Shown: one piece after another, positions 24,173 to 32,712 of the stretch
Layout: each line of letters opens with the position of its first letter
How positions within the stretch are numbered: position 1 is the first letter of the stretch
From: an uncultured bacterium
GTDB lineage: Bacteria; Verrucomicrobiota; Lentisphaeria; Victivallales; UBA1829
Direction: 5' to 3'
Length of the DNA: 64,000 nucleotides
Assembly (NCBI GenBank): GCA_902778895.1
Contig: CACYZF010000005.1
Span: forward strand, 221,737-285,736
The notes under the pieces: model-generated
Told to the model about the DNA's origin: nothing
Database searches by the model: none
What the model saw: only the letters and a program-made list of their open reading frames with translations
Translations under genes and position numbers: made by a program

Positions 24173-25171
24173 TTATCTCTTTTTCGAATCATGTTTTTTC
24201 ACCATTTCCTTGGCAAGGCTGAGAACGTGTTGTCTCATGGATGCAGGGGCAATGATCTCGGCATTGCTGCATTGCCGCATCGTCCAGGTGACGAGACGGT
24301 ATTTCGACATAGCTTTGACATGGAGCTCACAGCCACCGTCCGGCAATGGCACGATTTCCTGTTCAGGGTGGAGCGGATGCGTTTGAACGAGGTTGGACAA
24401 GTAGCTATCGCAGCGGATTACGACATTTTCGACGATTTCTGGATTAAAGAGTGTTTCTTCTGTGGCAGAACGGATGATCTTCTGATCCGGAGTAAACGTA
24501 ATCCCCGTTGGCACAACAGCCTTCATGCGACTCAGGGCCAACACCCGCACATCTTTCTTCAAGTGACAAAAGCCTTTGGCATACCACACGCCATCGTAAA
24601 AAACGAGGGCGTGGGGCTCGAATTTGCGTTCGGTTATATCGCGGTGGCTACTCAGATATGTGATACGACACATTTCGTGGTTTTGCCAAGAGTGAAACAG
24701 GGGGATAAAAACTTTTGCATCTATTTCCACCCGGTTTGACGGAATAACAATCAGGGAATCCATCTGTGTGTGATCGAGGAAATCAGGATTGTTTGCCGTC
24801 AGAAGATTGTCAACTGCATCCCGGACTTCCTGCTTCAATGGCGAGGGAAAGATGTGTTCGGCTATTCGTGCGCCAAGAATTGCCGCGATCATTTCGTTCT
24901 CATCAATGTCCGGGCAGGAAAACGTCCAACCGTGATGCGAGAGATAGTAGCCGTTCCGAACTGAATCGAACCTGATGGGGGCTCCGAAATCCGTCTTCAA
25001 AGTCTGGATATCCCGATAAATAGTTTTTGCGGAACACGCCAAATTAAGATTTTCAGACAAGTCCGCATGACGCATTGCGGCCGCAAAACTCTCACAATTG
25101 GGGTAACGGTTTTCCTTCAACTGTGCTACCAGCCGAACCAATCGCATCAACTGTTTTTTGTTTGTTGGCAT
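24173..25171 (-). CDS. WYL-domain transcriptional regulator
   Basis: The 332-residue protein has an N-terminal helix-turn-helix region (A-C-S-A-K-T-I-Y-R-D-I-Q-T-L-K-T-D-F-G, about residues 45-65) and a central WYL domain with F-E-P-H-A-L-V-F-Y-D-G-V-W-Y-A-K-G-F (about residues 185-205). WYL regulators sense nucleic-acid or nucleotide ligands and several (BrxR, CapW) repress phage-defence operons. An inverted repeat overlaps the -35 of its own promoter (25224-25238) and an equivalent repeat lies before the AAA+ operon. The start M-P-T-N-K-K at 25171 is chosen because the operator and promoter lie inside any longer version. Confidence 0.9.
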   Translation of the reverse strand: MPTNKKQLMRLVRLVAQLKENRYPNCESFAAAMRHADLSENLNLACSAKTIYRDIQTLKTDFGAPIRFDSVRNGYYLSHHGWTFSCPDIDENEMIAAILGARIAEHIFPSPLKQEVRDAVDNLLTANNPDFLDHTQMDSLIVIPSNRVEIDAKVFIPLFHSWQNHEMCRITYLSSHRDITERKFEPHALVFYDGVWYAKGFCHLKKDVRVLALSRMKAVVPTGITFTPDQKIIRSATEETLFNPEIVENVVIRCDSYLSNLVQTHPLHPEQEIVPLPDGGCELHVKAMSKYRLVTWTMRQCSNAEIIAPASMRQHVLSLAKEMVKKHDSKKR

Positions 25172-25223
25172 GTTCAAACCTCTATTGGATTTGTTGTTCA
25201 ACCATACTGTAGCATGGTGGGCC

Positions 25224-25238
25224 GGACATTTTGTGTCC
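25224..25238 (-). promoter_or_regulatory. Operator overlapping the WYL-gene promoter
   Basis: GGACA-CAAAA-TGTCC is a 5+5 inverted repeat. On the minus strand it overlaps a -35 element TTGGAC, with a poor -10 (CATGCT) after 18 bp, 53 nt upstream of the WYL start codon. The same core GACACAAAATGTC occurs with the same geometry at 28444-28456, and GACACGGAATGTC at 47671-47683. Autoregulation is inferred. Confidence 0.65.
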
Positions 25239-25348
25239 AAGGCTCTGTTTTTTCTGAAAAAAAGAGAGAAAACTGAGTTCCCCAAGACAGGCTTCCTGCT
25301 ACATTAAGTTCGATTTATGCGATAATATATCATTGGCACAAGCCAATG

Positions 25349-26002
25349 TCAAGCTCCCGTTCCAAACAAAAGAGGCTGCTTCTTGCGGATTCGTCGAATC
25401 TGCCAGTCTTTCAATTGTTTGAGATCGCAGTGGGATGCGAACTGCGGCTGGTGGCGAAGCAGATTGTCCCAGAATAACGACGCTTTCTTCTCCACCAGCG
25501 TCCAGTCGAAATACTTTTCCAACTGAGGTTGGTAAGCAAGAACGTTCAGCCAGCAATCCGGAGCAAGCTTTTCGGCGACATCTTCCATGTCAAGCATTTC
25601 AGTTGCTTGCGGGACATCGCATAGCAGTCCCACCAATTCCAGCGGGGTCAGGAATGCATACAGGTCACGCCAATGCCCTTGCGGAAACTTACGAGCGAAG
25701 ATTTCCGGCGCAAGGAAGGCGAGTTTTACGAGTTCACCCCTTCCGACCGACTCCCAATGGCAGTGTTTCTCAAACTGCGGCTGCGCGGCAAGTAACCGCG
25801 CCCACGGCAGATCTGAGCGGTGGCGCAACTTGAACCACCAGTTACGTTGAGGCGCGAACTGCGGCTGTTCCATGAGGAGCAGGAACCAGTAGACGGGATC
25901 CACTGCTTTCAGCAATTCCTCCGTTTCATAACCGGAAGAATTCGCCAGCTTAGGATGCTTCTTCAATTCGTCAATTTTTTTCCGAGCTTCTCTTGTTTCC
26001 AT
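25349..26002 (-). CDS. QPQF-repeat protein
   Basis: The 217-residue protein is built from repeats of about 25-30 residues with the pattern W-x-x-L-L-x-x-Q-P-Q-F-x-x-x-C-x-W (L-L-M-E-Q-P-Q-F, L-L-A-A-Q-P-Q-F-E-K-H-C-H-W, V-L-A-Y-Q-P-Q-L-E-K-Y-F-D-W, L-L-R-H-Q-P-Q-F-A-S-H-C-D). Similar repeats occur in surface-unrelated cytoplasmic proteins of gut Lentisphaerota/Verrucomicrobiota, usually unannotated. No signal peptide is seen. It lies 128 nt after the double AAA+ gene, probably in the same transcript, and may act as its substrate-recognition or scaffold partner. Confidence 0.75.
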   Translation of the reverse strand: METREARKKIDELKKHPKLANSSGYETEELLKAVDPVYWFLLLMEQPQFAPQRNWWFKLRHRSDLPWARLLAAQPQFEKHCHWESVGRGELVKLAFLAPEIFARKFPQGHWRDLYAFLTPLELVGLLCDVPQATEMLDMEDVAEKLAPDCWLNVLAYQPQLEKYFDWTLVEKKASLFWDNLLRHQPQFASHCDLKQLKDWQIRRIRKKQPLLFGTGA

Positions 26003-26130
26003 TAATTCTTTCCTTGAAAATCAGAACAATCTTTCTTCGTCGGTTTTGCGAATCTTTTCCAGCTCATTTAAAAAAACGTTTGCTTTGTCTGTGCATGTCA
26101 GGGGTCTTTTCTTGCATAGTTCGCCTCATG

Positions 26131-28326
26131 TCAGAACCCGATTTTTGATTTCGGAGCGAATTTGTTCGAATTCTTGATTTCACTTTCGCGGGCGAGCGCG
26201 GCGATATAATCACGGTTGGTGGTCTGACCACCAAGGTAGAAAAAGCTCTGGCGAACTGTGCGGAAATCTCCGGGAGCAAGCATCGGAATCATTGCAAGCT
26301 CATGGTATTCTTCCGGGGTAAGAGTTGTGCGGAACATCCGCTCGAAGAAGACTTTCTTCCCGGCATCGTCGAGATAGTCGAATTCCAGCTTGAAGGTGAA
26401 GCGACGCAGAATAGCCGAATCCAGATTTGCCGAGAAATTCGTGGCCCCGATCATCACACCGCTGAAGTTCTCCATGCGGTGAAGAAGTTCGTTGACCTGC
26501 GTCACCTCCCAGCTCCGCGCAGCGCGTTCCCGGCTTTGCACGAGGCCATCAATTTCGTCGAGGAATAGGATCGCGTGTTCTGCCTCGGCCTCATCAAATG
26601 CACTTCGGATGTTCTTTTCGGTTCCTCCAACGTACATATCCAACAAGTCGCTTCCCATTTTGACGACGACCTTTGTGTTCAGCACGTTGCCCAGATACTT
26701 GACGAATTCGGTCTTGCCCGTGCCAGGAGCGCCTGAGAGAAGCAGATTCATCCGTGGACGGTCGATTGCATCTCCGCTGCCCTGTTGGTAATTCCGAATG
26801 GCATCCACAATACGGTCAAGCGACAGGTTGCCCTTGATGTTCAGCCCGTCGAGGCTGTAGTCCTTCGCCGGAAGCAGTTTGTCGTTGTTCTGGGAAATGT
26901 TGAGCAGTTCGCAATGCGGAGCCATCAGCTTTGCAACCAAAGCCTCCACCTCGTCCGGCTTCGGAGAGAGCTTTGCGATGTTCTGCAGCGTGAGGGTGAT
27001 TCCGCCTGCGCTCACGGGATAGGAAGCAGCAAACTTGTTCTGCATGGCATCACTGAACAGATGCTCCAGTTTCATTTTGGAGACGTTGTTCCGCCAGATC
27101 GCAAGGCGCTGTGTTGTATTCAACGGGTCAAATCGAATGGAATAGTCGAAGCGACGGCGACTGGATTCGTCCAGCGCTCCAGCTGGAGTGTTGGTAATCC
27201 AGATTGTCGGGACTCTGACCGTATCAAGTACACTGTTGAGCAGCCCCTTATCCCCCGTTGTTTGGCTTCCACCGAAGAGCAAGGCAAAAATGTTTGTATG
27301 GCTGCGAAGCATATCATCAGCTTCGTCAACGATGATAAGACTTTCAGCAGGATCGACCTGTTCCGCACAAACATGCAATGCACCAAACCGATGTTCCGGT
27401 GTGCTACGGGAGGTCCCGTTCTTCATGCTGACATCCTGTGAAATCATATAGCAATCGCGCTTCAGTTCTGCGGCAAGCGTCTTTGCAAAACTGGTCTTTC
27501 CTGTGCCGGGGGCACCGTAAAGAAGGATGTTTGTCGGCATGTTGTTATTCGCGGAGGAAATGATTTTCTTGAGCATGTCGCCATGTTTCTCGGACAGATT
27601 TCCATAAAAACTCCAGGGGAGGACTTCATCGTGGCAACGAGTGTAATACGAATTTGTCAGCGGTTCTTTTGAAGCTCCACAGAGAAAACAGAAAAGATCT
27701 GAGTTGAAATCCAGGTCATCGTCAACACAGTCATAACGACGTATTTTGTGATCGTTTCTCAGGGCTTCACGAACCAATCCCGGATCGCAGTTGAGGCATT
27801 TCGCGACAAACTCCTGCTTGACGCTTTGATCGGAACGTCCGCAACGTCCGTCAGACATGCAGAGCAAATCGCTCCGCAAAAAGGCAAAAACCAGAAGTAC
27901 ATCCACCTCAAAATCTGTGAGCTTCATGGTCTGCTGCAACTCCCGGACTTTCTGTGCGAACGGTTCCGACGCGTCATTTTCAATAGGGTGCTTTTCCAGT
28001 TCGTCGGAAATCACAGACGCGAACAACTTGCGGAGGCGATTGCGACCAGATTCCGAATACCAGATTTCACGAAACATTTCTTTGGCATCATCATCGAAAT
28101 CCAAACGGTTTCTGCAACTGCTGCTGTGTTTCATTTTGTTGAGCGTAGTCTTCGGGTATGTTGCCTTGATGAGGTCGATCCACTGTGCGTGTGAGCGCAG
28201 GGATGCCACGAGTTCAAATGTGTCATTGTCACTAACTTCTCCCTTGTGATTGTTGATGAAATTGAGGAAGAAGCCGAGCGCTTTGTTTTCTTTCCAGCGA
28301 TAATTGTGTGAGGTGTATTTCTTCAT
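26131..28326 (-). CDS. Tandem AAA+ ATPase
   Basis: The 731-residue protein has an N-terminal helical domain (residues 1-240, with a possible Cys cluster around 155-220) and two AAA+ modules. Module 1: Walker A G-A-P-G-T-G-K-T (271-278) and Walker B L-I-I-V-D-E-A-D-D. Module 2: Walker A G-A-P-G-T-G-K-T-E (about 530) and Walker B I-L-F-L-D-E-I-D-G-L, followed by a classic sensor region with A-T-N-F. This is the plan of substrate-remodelling or unfoldase-type ATPases; no protease or nuclease domain is attached. Transcription starts from a promoter overlapped by the WYL-type operator at 28444-28456. Several tandem AAA+ proteins of this sort are found in defence islands, but I cannot name this one. 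Confidence 0.88.
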   Translation of the reverse strand: MKKYTSHNYRWKENKALGFFLNFINNHKGEVSDNDTFELVASLRSHAQWIDLIKATYPKTTLNKMKHSSSCRNRLDFDDDAKEMFREIWYSESGRNRLRKLFASVISDELEKHPIENDASEPFAQKVRELQQTMKLTDFEVDVLLVFAFLRSDLLCMSDGRCGRSDQSVKQEFVAKCLNCDPGLVREALRNDHKIRRYDCVDDDLDFNSDLFCFLCGASKEPLTNSYYTRCHDEVLPWSFYGNLSEKHGDMLKKIISSANNNMPTNILLYGAPGTGKTSFAKTLAAELKRDCYMISQDVSMKNGTSRSTPEHRFGALHVCAEQVDPAESLIIVDEADDMLRSHTNIFALLFGGSQTTGDKGLLNSVLDTVRVPTIWITNTPAGALDESSRRRFDYSIRFDPLNTTQRLAIWRNNVSKMKLEHLFSDAMQNKFAASYPVSAGGITLTLQNIAKLSPKPDEVEALVAKLMAPHCELLNISQNNDKLLPAKDYSLDGLNIKGNLSLDRIVDAIRNYQQGSGDAIDRPRMNLLLSGAPGTGKTEFVKYLGNVLNTKVVVKMGSDLLDMYVGGTEKNIRSAFDEAEAEHAILFLDEIDGLVQSRERAARSWEVTQVNELLHRMENFSGVMIGATNFSANLDSAILRRFTFKLEFDYLDDAGKKVFFERMFRTTLTPEEYHELAMIPMLAPGDFRTVRQSFFYLGGQTTNRDYIAALARESEIKNSNKFAPKSKIGF

Positions 28327-28429
28327 GACGAATCCTTTTTGTGCATTGATTCCAATGCAGATTTTTTTTCATTCAGCCAATGTCGACCGACGTAACTGCA
28401 TCCATCCGGTATTGACTTGGATATACTTT

Positions 28430-28458
28430 ATCATATGGGGTATGACATTTTGTGTCTA
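28430..28458 (-). promoter_or_regulatory. Promoter with WYL-type operator, AAA+ operon
   Basis: On the minus strand TTAGAC (28453-28458) and TATGAT (28430-28435) are spaced by about 17 bp, and the inverted repeat GACAC-AAA-ATGTC-type core (28444-28456, GACACAAAATGTC) covers the -35 and spacer. The ATG is about 105 nt downstream. Position and sequence parallel the WYL-gene promoter. Confidence 0.65.
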
Positions 28459-28583
28459 ACCAGGAAAAGTATTCGTATATTTTGCGCAATTGATTCATAT
28501 TCCAGAGATAAATCTTGCGTTCGGTGATAGCAATGGAGGTCGGCACATGGCCGCCCTCCATGCTTTGTTTAGTGTTTCTGGTG

Positions 28584-28835
28584 TTACAGTGCCGGAGAAT
28601 GACGCCCCTTGCCGTTGCCGTCCGGATGACGTGGGCATGTCTGGCTGGTCAGGGAAGCGATGGTGCTGGCCCTCTTTCCGCAATATTTGCAGGTGTATTC
28701 CGGTGCTTCGTCGCCCTCATACAGAGCATGTCTGCCCTTGCCGACTCCATCGGGGTGGCGCGGGCATGTGTTACCGGTCAGAGATTGGACGCTCGAGAAA
28801 GCGTTTCCGCAGAACTTACAATAGAACTTTGCCAT
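28584..28835 (-). CDS. Small protein with duplicated zinc-finger motif
   Basis: The 83-residue protein consists of two nearly identical halves, each with C-x2-C-G-x(10-12)-L-T-x2-T-C-P-R-H-P-D-G-x-G-K-G-R-H. Each half offers Cys-Cys-Cys-His ligands for one zinc ion. The conserved H-P-D-G-x-G-K-G-R-H tail is striking. GGAAAGGA upstream fits a ribosome site. It is upstream of the AAA+ operon in the same direction but separated by 257 bp containing the operator. Nucleic-acid or protein binding is likely; the role is unknown. Confidence 0.75.
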   Translation of the reverse strand: MAKFYCKFCGNAFSSVQSLTGNTCPRHPDGVGKGRHALYEGDEAPEYTCKYCGKRASTIASLTSQTCPRHPDGNGKGRHSPAL

Positions 28836-29049
28836 TGTGCGTTCCTTTCCTGTGAATGGTGATGAGTTGTTGTTTGCCGCATCTCCGTGACGCGGCTTTC
28901 ACCAAGCAAAAAGCAAGTGCTATGCCAACCTTTCCGTGAGCGGAGAAGGCATCGAAAACGAGGATGTCGCCCGTCAAATTCTGAACAGTGTGTTCAAAAA
29001 TCAAATAGCAGGTGTCCCGTGGAATGCCTCGTTTGAACGGGAATGATAC

Positions 29050-29064
29050 TGGCATGATACATGC
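29050..29064 (+). promoter_or_regulatory. Sigma-54 (-24/-12) promoter
   Basis: TGGCATGATACATGC contains GG (29051-29052) and GC (29063-29064) exactly 10 bp apart, close to the consensus TGGCAC-N5-TTGC. It is about 90 bp upstream of the start codon of a sigma-54 activator gene, consistent with self-activation. The 28836-29049 stretch before it holds no complete gene; one frame reads S-G-E-G-I-E-N-E-D-V-A-R-Q-I-L-N without a usable start. Confidence 0.6.
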
Positions 29065-29153
29065 TTCCTTTCCAGGCAGACAATCGAACGGCAAAGAAAT
29101 CGCAAAACAATCCAAAAACAACCTTGAAAAATGAGTCGGAATGGTGTAGCTTA

Positions 29154-30668
29154 ATGGAGAATCAATCCCTATCGTTTATCTTGGAGCAATCGGACGTGGA
29201 TACTCTGATCATCACAGGCTGGGGCTGGATGGATTACGCATGTGCCGCTGCATTGGCCTTGCGTCACTTCGAACGTGCGGAGGTCGTCGGCATGAGTACG
29301 CGGCGGCTTCCCGAGTTCCTTTCCGAGGTGGATGGCTTCAAAGAAATCGTGATTTTGGGCGTTGGCCTCGTCGGCAACCCCAAAATGCTCCAAAGCGCGT
29401 TGGAACGCCTCGCAAAAAAGCATATGCATGTGTGCTGGATCAGCGCGATTGACCTGCCGGGAGATTCTTTCCCGGATGGATGTCCCAACCTTGAGACGTT
29501 TGTGAGGGATGCCTCGCTCACCGAATGCGTCGGCATGTATTACGGAATTCCGTGTGACGACCTTCTGCCTGTGATTGAGGAGAAAACGCGCAATCAGACG
29601 GCTCAACGGCATCATCTGCTCCTCGAAGCCGCCATGTTCTCCTATCGCAATTATCAGGACGAACGTTCCTACGGTGACGCCATTCGCCACCTCGCAAACG
29701 GGGAAACAAACTGGACGGATTCGGAGCGCAAGCTTGTTGAACACTACAAACGCTATGGCAATCGTGAACTCATAGGGAAAAGCAAGCCTATGGCCGATCT
29801 GCTTGATGTGATCAACCGCGCGGCTCCGCATGTTCATGCCCGTGTACTGATAACCGGAGAGAGCGGAACAGGCAAGGAGACCGTGGCGCTTCAAATCCAC
29901 AACAAGTCCCCGTTGAGGGACGAACCGTTCATCGCGTTCAACTGTGCGAGTGTAACCCCGAATCTGCTTGAAAGCCGGTTCTTTGGGCACGAACGCGGAG
30001 CATTTACGGGCGCGACCGAGATGAAGACAGGACTTTTCGAACAGGCCAACGGCGGTACGCTCTTTTTGGATGAGATCGGCGAGCTTCCGCTTGAAGCGCA
30101 GGGCATCCTGCTGCGTGTGCTGGAAGGTGGACGTTTTACCCGTCTGGGCGGAGCGAAGGAAATCGAGGTGGATGTGAGGTTGATCGCTGCCACGAACCGT
30201 GACCTCGCGGCTATGGTGCGAGACGGCAAGTTCCGCGAGGATTTGTTCTACCGCCTGAATGTAGTGAAGATTCGTGTCCCGGCCCTGCGAGAACACAAAG
30301 AAGACATCGGCCAGATAGCGAACAGCTATTGGCTGAAACTCCACCATCATCGTTTGAAGGAAGAACAGATCAATGCGCTCATGACCTATGACTACCCCGG
30401 CAACGTGCGCGAGCTCTATAATCTGCTGGAATGTGCGGACGTGCTGGAGGAACAGGACTTCAACAAGCTCATTGCAGAGCAGCGGGCGACAATCGGCAAG
30501 CTTGCTTCAACCTCGGACGACGATGACCCCCCGGACGAACTGGAAGCTGTCATCCGCCGCCATGTCCGCCGTGTTTACAAGAAATACGACCATAACATCA
30601 CGAAGACCGCCGATGCCCTTCAAATCGCCCGAAACACGGTAAAAAAATATTTAGAGAACAGCAGATGA
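29154..30668 (+). CDS. Sigma-54-dependent transcriptional activator with an unusual N-terminal sensor
   Basis: The 504-residue protein carries a complete bacterial enhancer-binding AAA+ domain: Walker A G-E-S-G-T-G-K-E (about 236), G-A-F-T-G-A (about 281) that contacts sigma-54, Walker B G-G-T-L-F-L-D-E-I-G-E-L-P, and R-L-N-V-V-K-I-R-V-P. A Fis-type HTH is at the C-terminus (T-K-T-A-D-A-L-Q-I-A-R-N-T-V-K-K-Y-L). The N-terminal 170 residues are not a receiver, GAF or PAS domain; T-G-W-G-W-M-D-Y-A-C-A-A-A-L-A-L and E-I-V-I-L-G-V-G-L...V-C-W-I-S-A-I-D recall a degraded DHH phosphoesterase fold. It stands 33 nt before the GmrSD-like gene. The start M-E-N-Q-S is chosen because earlier codons lie at or near the promoter. 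Confidence 0.87.
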   Translation: MENQSLSFILEQSDVDTLIITGWGWMDYACAAALALRHFERAEVVGMSTRRLPEFLSEVDGFKEIVILGVGLVGNPKMLQSALERLAKKHMHVCWISAIDLPGDSFPDGCPNLETFVRDASLTECVGMYYGIPCDDLLPVIEEKTRNQTAQRHHLLLEAAMFSYRNYQDERSYGDAIRHLANGETNWTDSERKLVEHYKRYGNRELIGKSKPMADLLDVINRAAPHVHARVLITGESGTGKETVALQIHNKSPLRDEPFIAFNCASVTPNLLESRFFGHERGAFTGATEMKTGLFEQANGGTLFLDEIGELPLEAQGILLRVLEGGRFTRLGGAKEIEVDVRLIAATNRDLAAMVRDGKFREDLFYRLNVVKIRVPALREHKEDIGQIANSYWLKLHHHRLKEEQINALMTYDYPGNVRELYNLLECADVLEEQDFNKLIAEQRATIGKLASTSDDDDPPDELEAVIRRHVRRVYKKYDHNITKTADALQIARNTVKKYLENSR

Positions 30669-30701
30669 TTATTTATATAACAACAAAGAACGAGGTTTCT
30701 T

Positions 30702-32672
30702 ATGAAAACGGTTTCTGAACTCTTTAACAACACTTTTTTTAGAATTCCAGATTATCAGCGTGGATATGCATGGAAAAAAGAAAAGCAGCTTCCAGAGACA
30801 TGGGATGATATTGAAGAGATTCTGGACACCGAAAACAACGGATTTCAGCCTCACTATATGGGTACTTTGTTTGTTGAAAGGATGAAAAGAAATGATATTC
30901 CTGAACCCGAAAGATGGGCGGCCGATGGGGCTGTGTTTTATAATGTTGTTGATGGGCAACAACGATTAACAACGATTTCCATTTTACTCTATGCTTTACT
31001 GTCTCTCGAAAAGAATTCGTATATGAATAGAACGATAGATGATCTAAAAAAGCTCTATCTTTATGAAACAAATGCGACAGGAAAAAGCAGGGTATATCAT
31101 TTTACATATTCGGGAAAGGAAAATTATTATTTGCAATACCAGATTTTTTGTGATGAGACCCTTGTGTCGCAGGTCTGGACAGAGAGCGCTTATGACAAGA
31201 ATCTAAGAGAGGCAAAAGATTTCTTTTATGAAAAAATAAACGGAATGTCATACGAAGATCGCAACATGATTTTCCGAAAGATAACTACCGCATTATATTT
31301 TGACGTTCATGAGATTGAAGAAGGACTAGACGTTCAGTCAGTGTTCGAAACAATGAACAACAGAGGAAAACCCCTCACTGTTCTGGAAAAACTCAAAAAT
31401 CGTCTTATGTATCTGACTGAAAAACTAAACAACTGTGAAACTAGCGACAAGATACATTTGCGCGATAACATTAGAACTGCTTGGGGGTGTATTTATACAG
31501 AACTTGCACGAAATCCCAATAAGGTACTTGATGAGGATGACTTCTTATCTGCGCACCTTTCGTTATGCAGGAAACCTTCAGATTATGTTTTTTCCGAAAA
31601 ACAGACAGAAGAAAAGGTCTTTAAAATGTTCTGCAACAGAGCAGAAAGATATCGCTTAAATGAATCTGAAGGAATGTCTCCACAGGAACCCGGAGTGGAC
31701 TTCGAAAAGATTGATCGGTATGTTAAAGATTTGTCTACTTTTGTTTCGTGGTGGTACCAAGTAAACAACACCGACAATCTTTTGATTAACAAGATTTATC
31801 TTTTATATTCTGGAAAAGAAATCAAAATCTATCTCTGTGCCCTGTTAAGAGCCCTTGACATTGTTAAACAACCATGCGATAATGATCTAAGGATGGTCGA
31901 AAAGATTCTCTTCCGCAATGCAACACCTGGTGTTGGAGTAAGAGACCCTAGAACTTTTGCGACCTTGGCGCGTGAACTTTATTGCGATCCCCAAAAACTT
32001 GAAGGTATACGGGCGACCTTAAAAGAAGAGTTAAGCGGTCCAATCAATGTAGATGCCGTTGTGGGAGGATTCTCCCATTTGCTGGGTAGTTATGTTAACA
32101 ATCCTGTAGGTTATTACAGATGGAACGCCTTGAAGTATTTTTTGTTTGAATACGAAAACGAGTTATATTGCAAAAAGTATAATCAAGATACAGAAAAAAT
32201 GCTTTTCAAAAACTATGCCGACACGCAGATTGAGCATATTTTACCCAAAGATGAAACTCCGTTTTGGATTAATGAAGTTAAAGACTTTTCTTCAAATTTC
32301 AGCACGGATGATTCCAGAAAGCTTGCAATACGAGTGTTAAAAAACACATTAGGCAATCTCACAATTCTAAAGGACAAAAAGAATACTTCTGTAAGTAAAA
32401 ACCCGTGGAGTGATGATCCTACAAGAAGATTGACAGGAAAAAAAACACGATATGCTACCGGATCGTTTAGTGAAATTGAGCTTTCCAAAATTGAACATTG
32501 GAACAAAAAAACGATATATGATCGAGGTAAAAAACTACTTGATTATTTGTTCATCAAATTGGATGCTTCTGGAACCATTCTATCTGAAGATCAATATAAA
32601 AAAGCACTGTTTTATTCTGTTGAACTTTTTGATACAGGATTCATGATTAATCACGAACACATAAACAATTAA
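30702..32672 (+). CDS. GmrSD-like DUF262/DUF1524 protein (type IV restriction type)
   Basis: The 656-residue protein has an N-terminal DUF262 (ParB/Srx-like, nucleotide-using) domain with I-P-D-Y-Q-R-G-Y-A-W (residues 15-24) and V-V-D-G-Q-Q-R-L-T-T (about 84-93), plus a C-terminal DUF1524 HNH-type nuclease domain with Q-I-E-H-I-L-P-K-D (about 508) and L-G-N-L-T-I-L. GmrSD cleaves phage DNA carrying modified cytosines. The gene is much more AT-rich than the sigma-54 activator before it. Two unknown genes follow (40 and 140 nt gaps), likely the same transcript. Confidence 0.9.
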   Translation: MKTVSELFNNTFFRIPDYQRGYAWKKEKQLPETWDDIEEILDTENNGFQPHYMGTLFVERMKRNDIPEPERWAADGAVFYNVVDGQQRLTTISILLYALLSLEKNSYMNRTIDDLKKLYLYETNATGKSRVYHFTYSGKENYYLQYQIFCDETLVSQVWTESAYDKNLREAKDFFYEKINGMSYEDRNMIFRKITTALYFDVHEIEEGLDVQSVFETMNNRGKPLTVLEKLKNRLMYLTEKLNNCETSDKIHLRDNIRTAWGCIYTELARNPNKVLDEDDFLSAHLSLCRKPSDYVFSEKQTEEKVFKMFCNRAERYRLNESEGMSPQEPGVDFEKIDRYVKDLSTFVSWWYQVNNTDNLLINKIYLLYSGKEIKIYLCALLRALDIVKQPCDNDLRMVEKILFRNATPGVGVRDPRTFATLARELYCDPQKLEGIRATLKEELSGPINVDAVVGGFSHLLGSYVNNPVGYYRWNALKYFLFEYENELYCKKYNQDTEKMLFKNYADTQIEHILPKDETPFWINEVKDFSSNFSTDDSRKLAIRVLKNTLGNLTILKDKKNTSVSKNPWSDDPTRRLTGKKTRYATGSFSEIELSKIEHWNKKTIYDRGKKLLDYLFIKLDASGTILSEDQYKKALFYSVELFDTGFMINHEHINN

Positions 32673-32712
32673 CACTCTAAATCTTAATACTTAATAGTGA
32701 TAGGAGGTCACC

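Noticed and set aside
29141..29215. tRNA-like string GGTGTAGCTTAATGGAG
   Set aside because: It resembles a D arm only; no anticodon arm or T arm (GGTTCGA-type) follows, and it overlaps the start of the sigma-54 activator gene.
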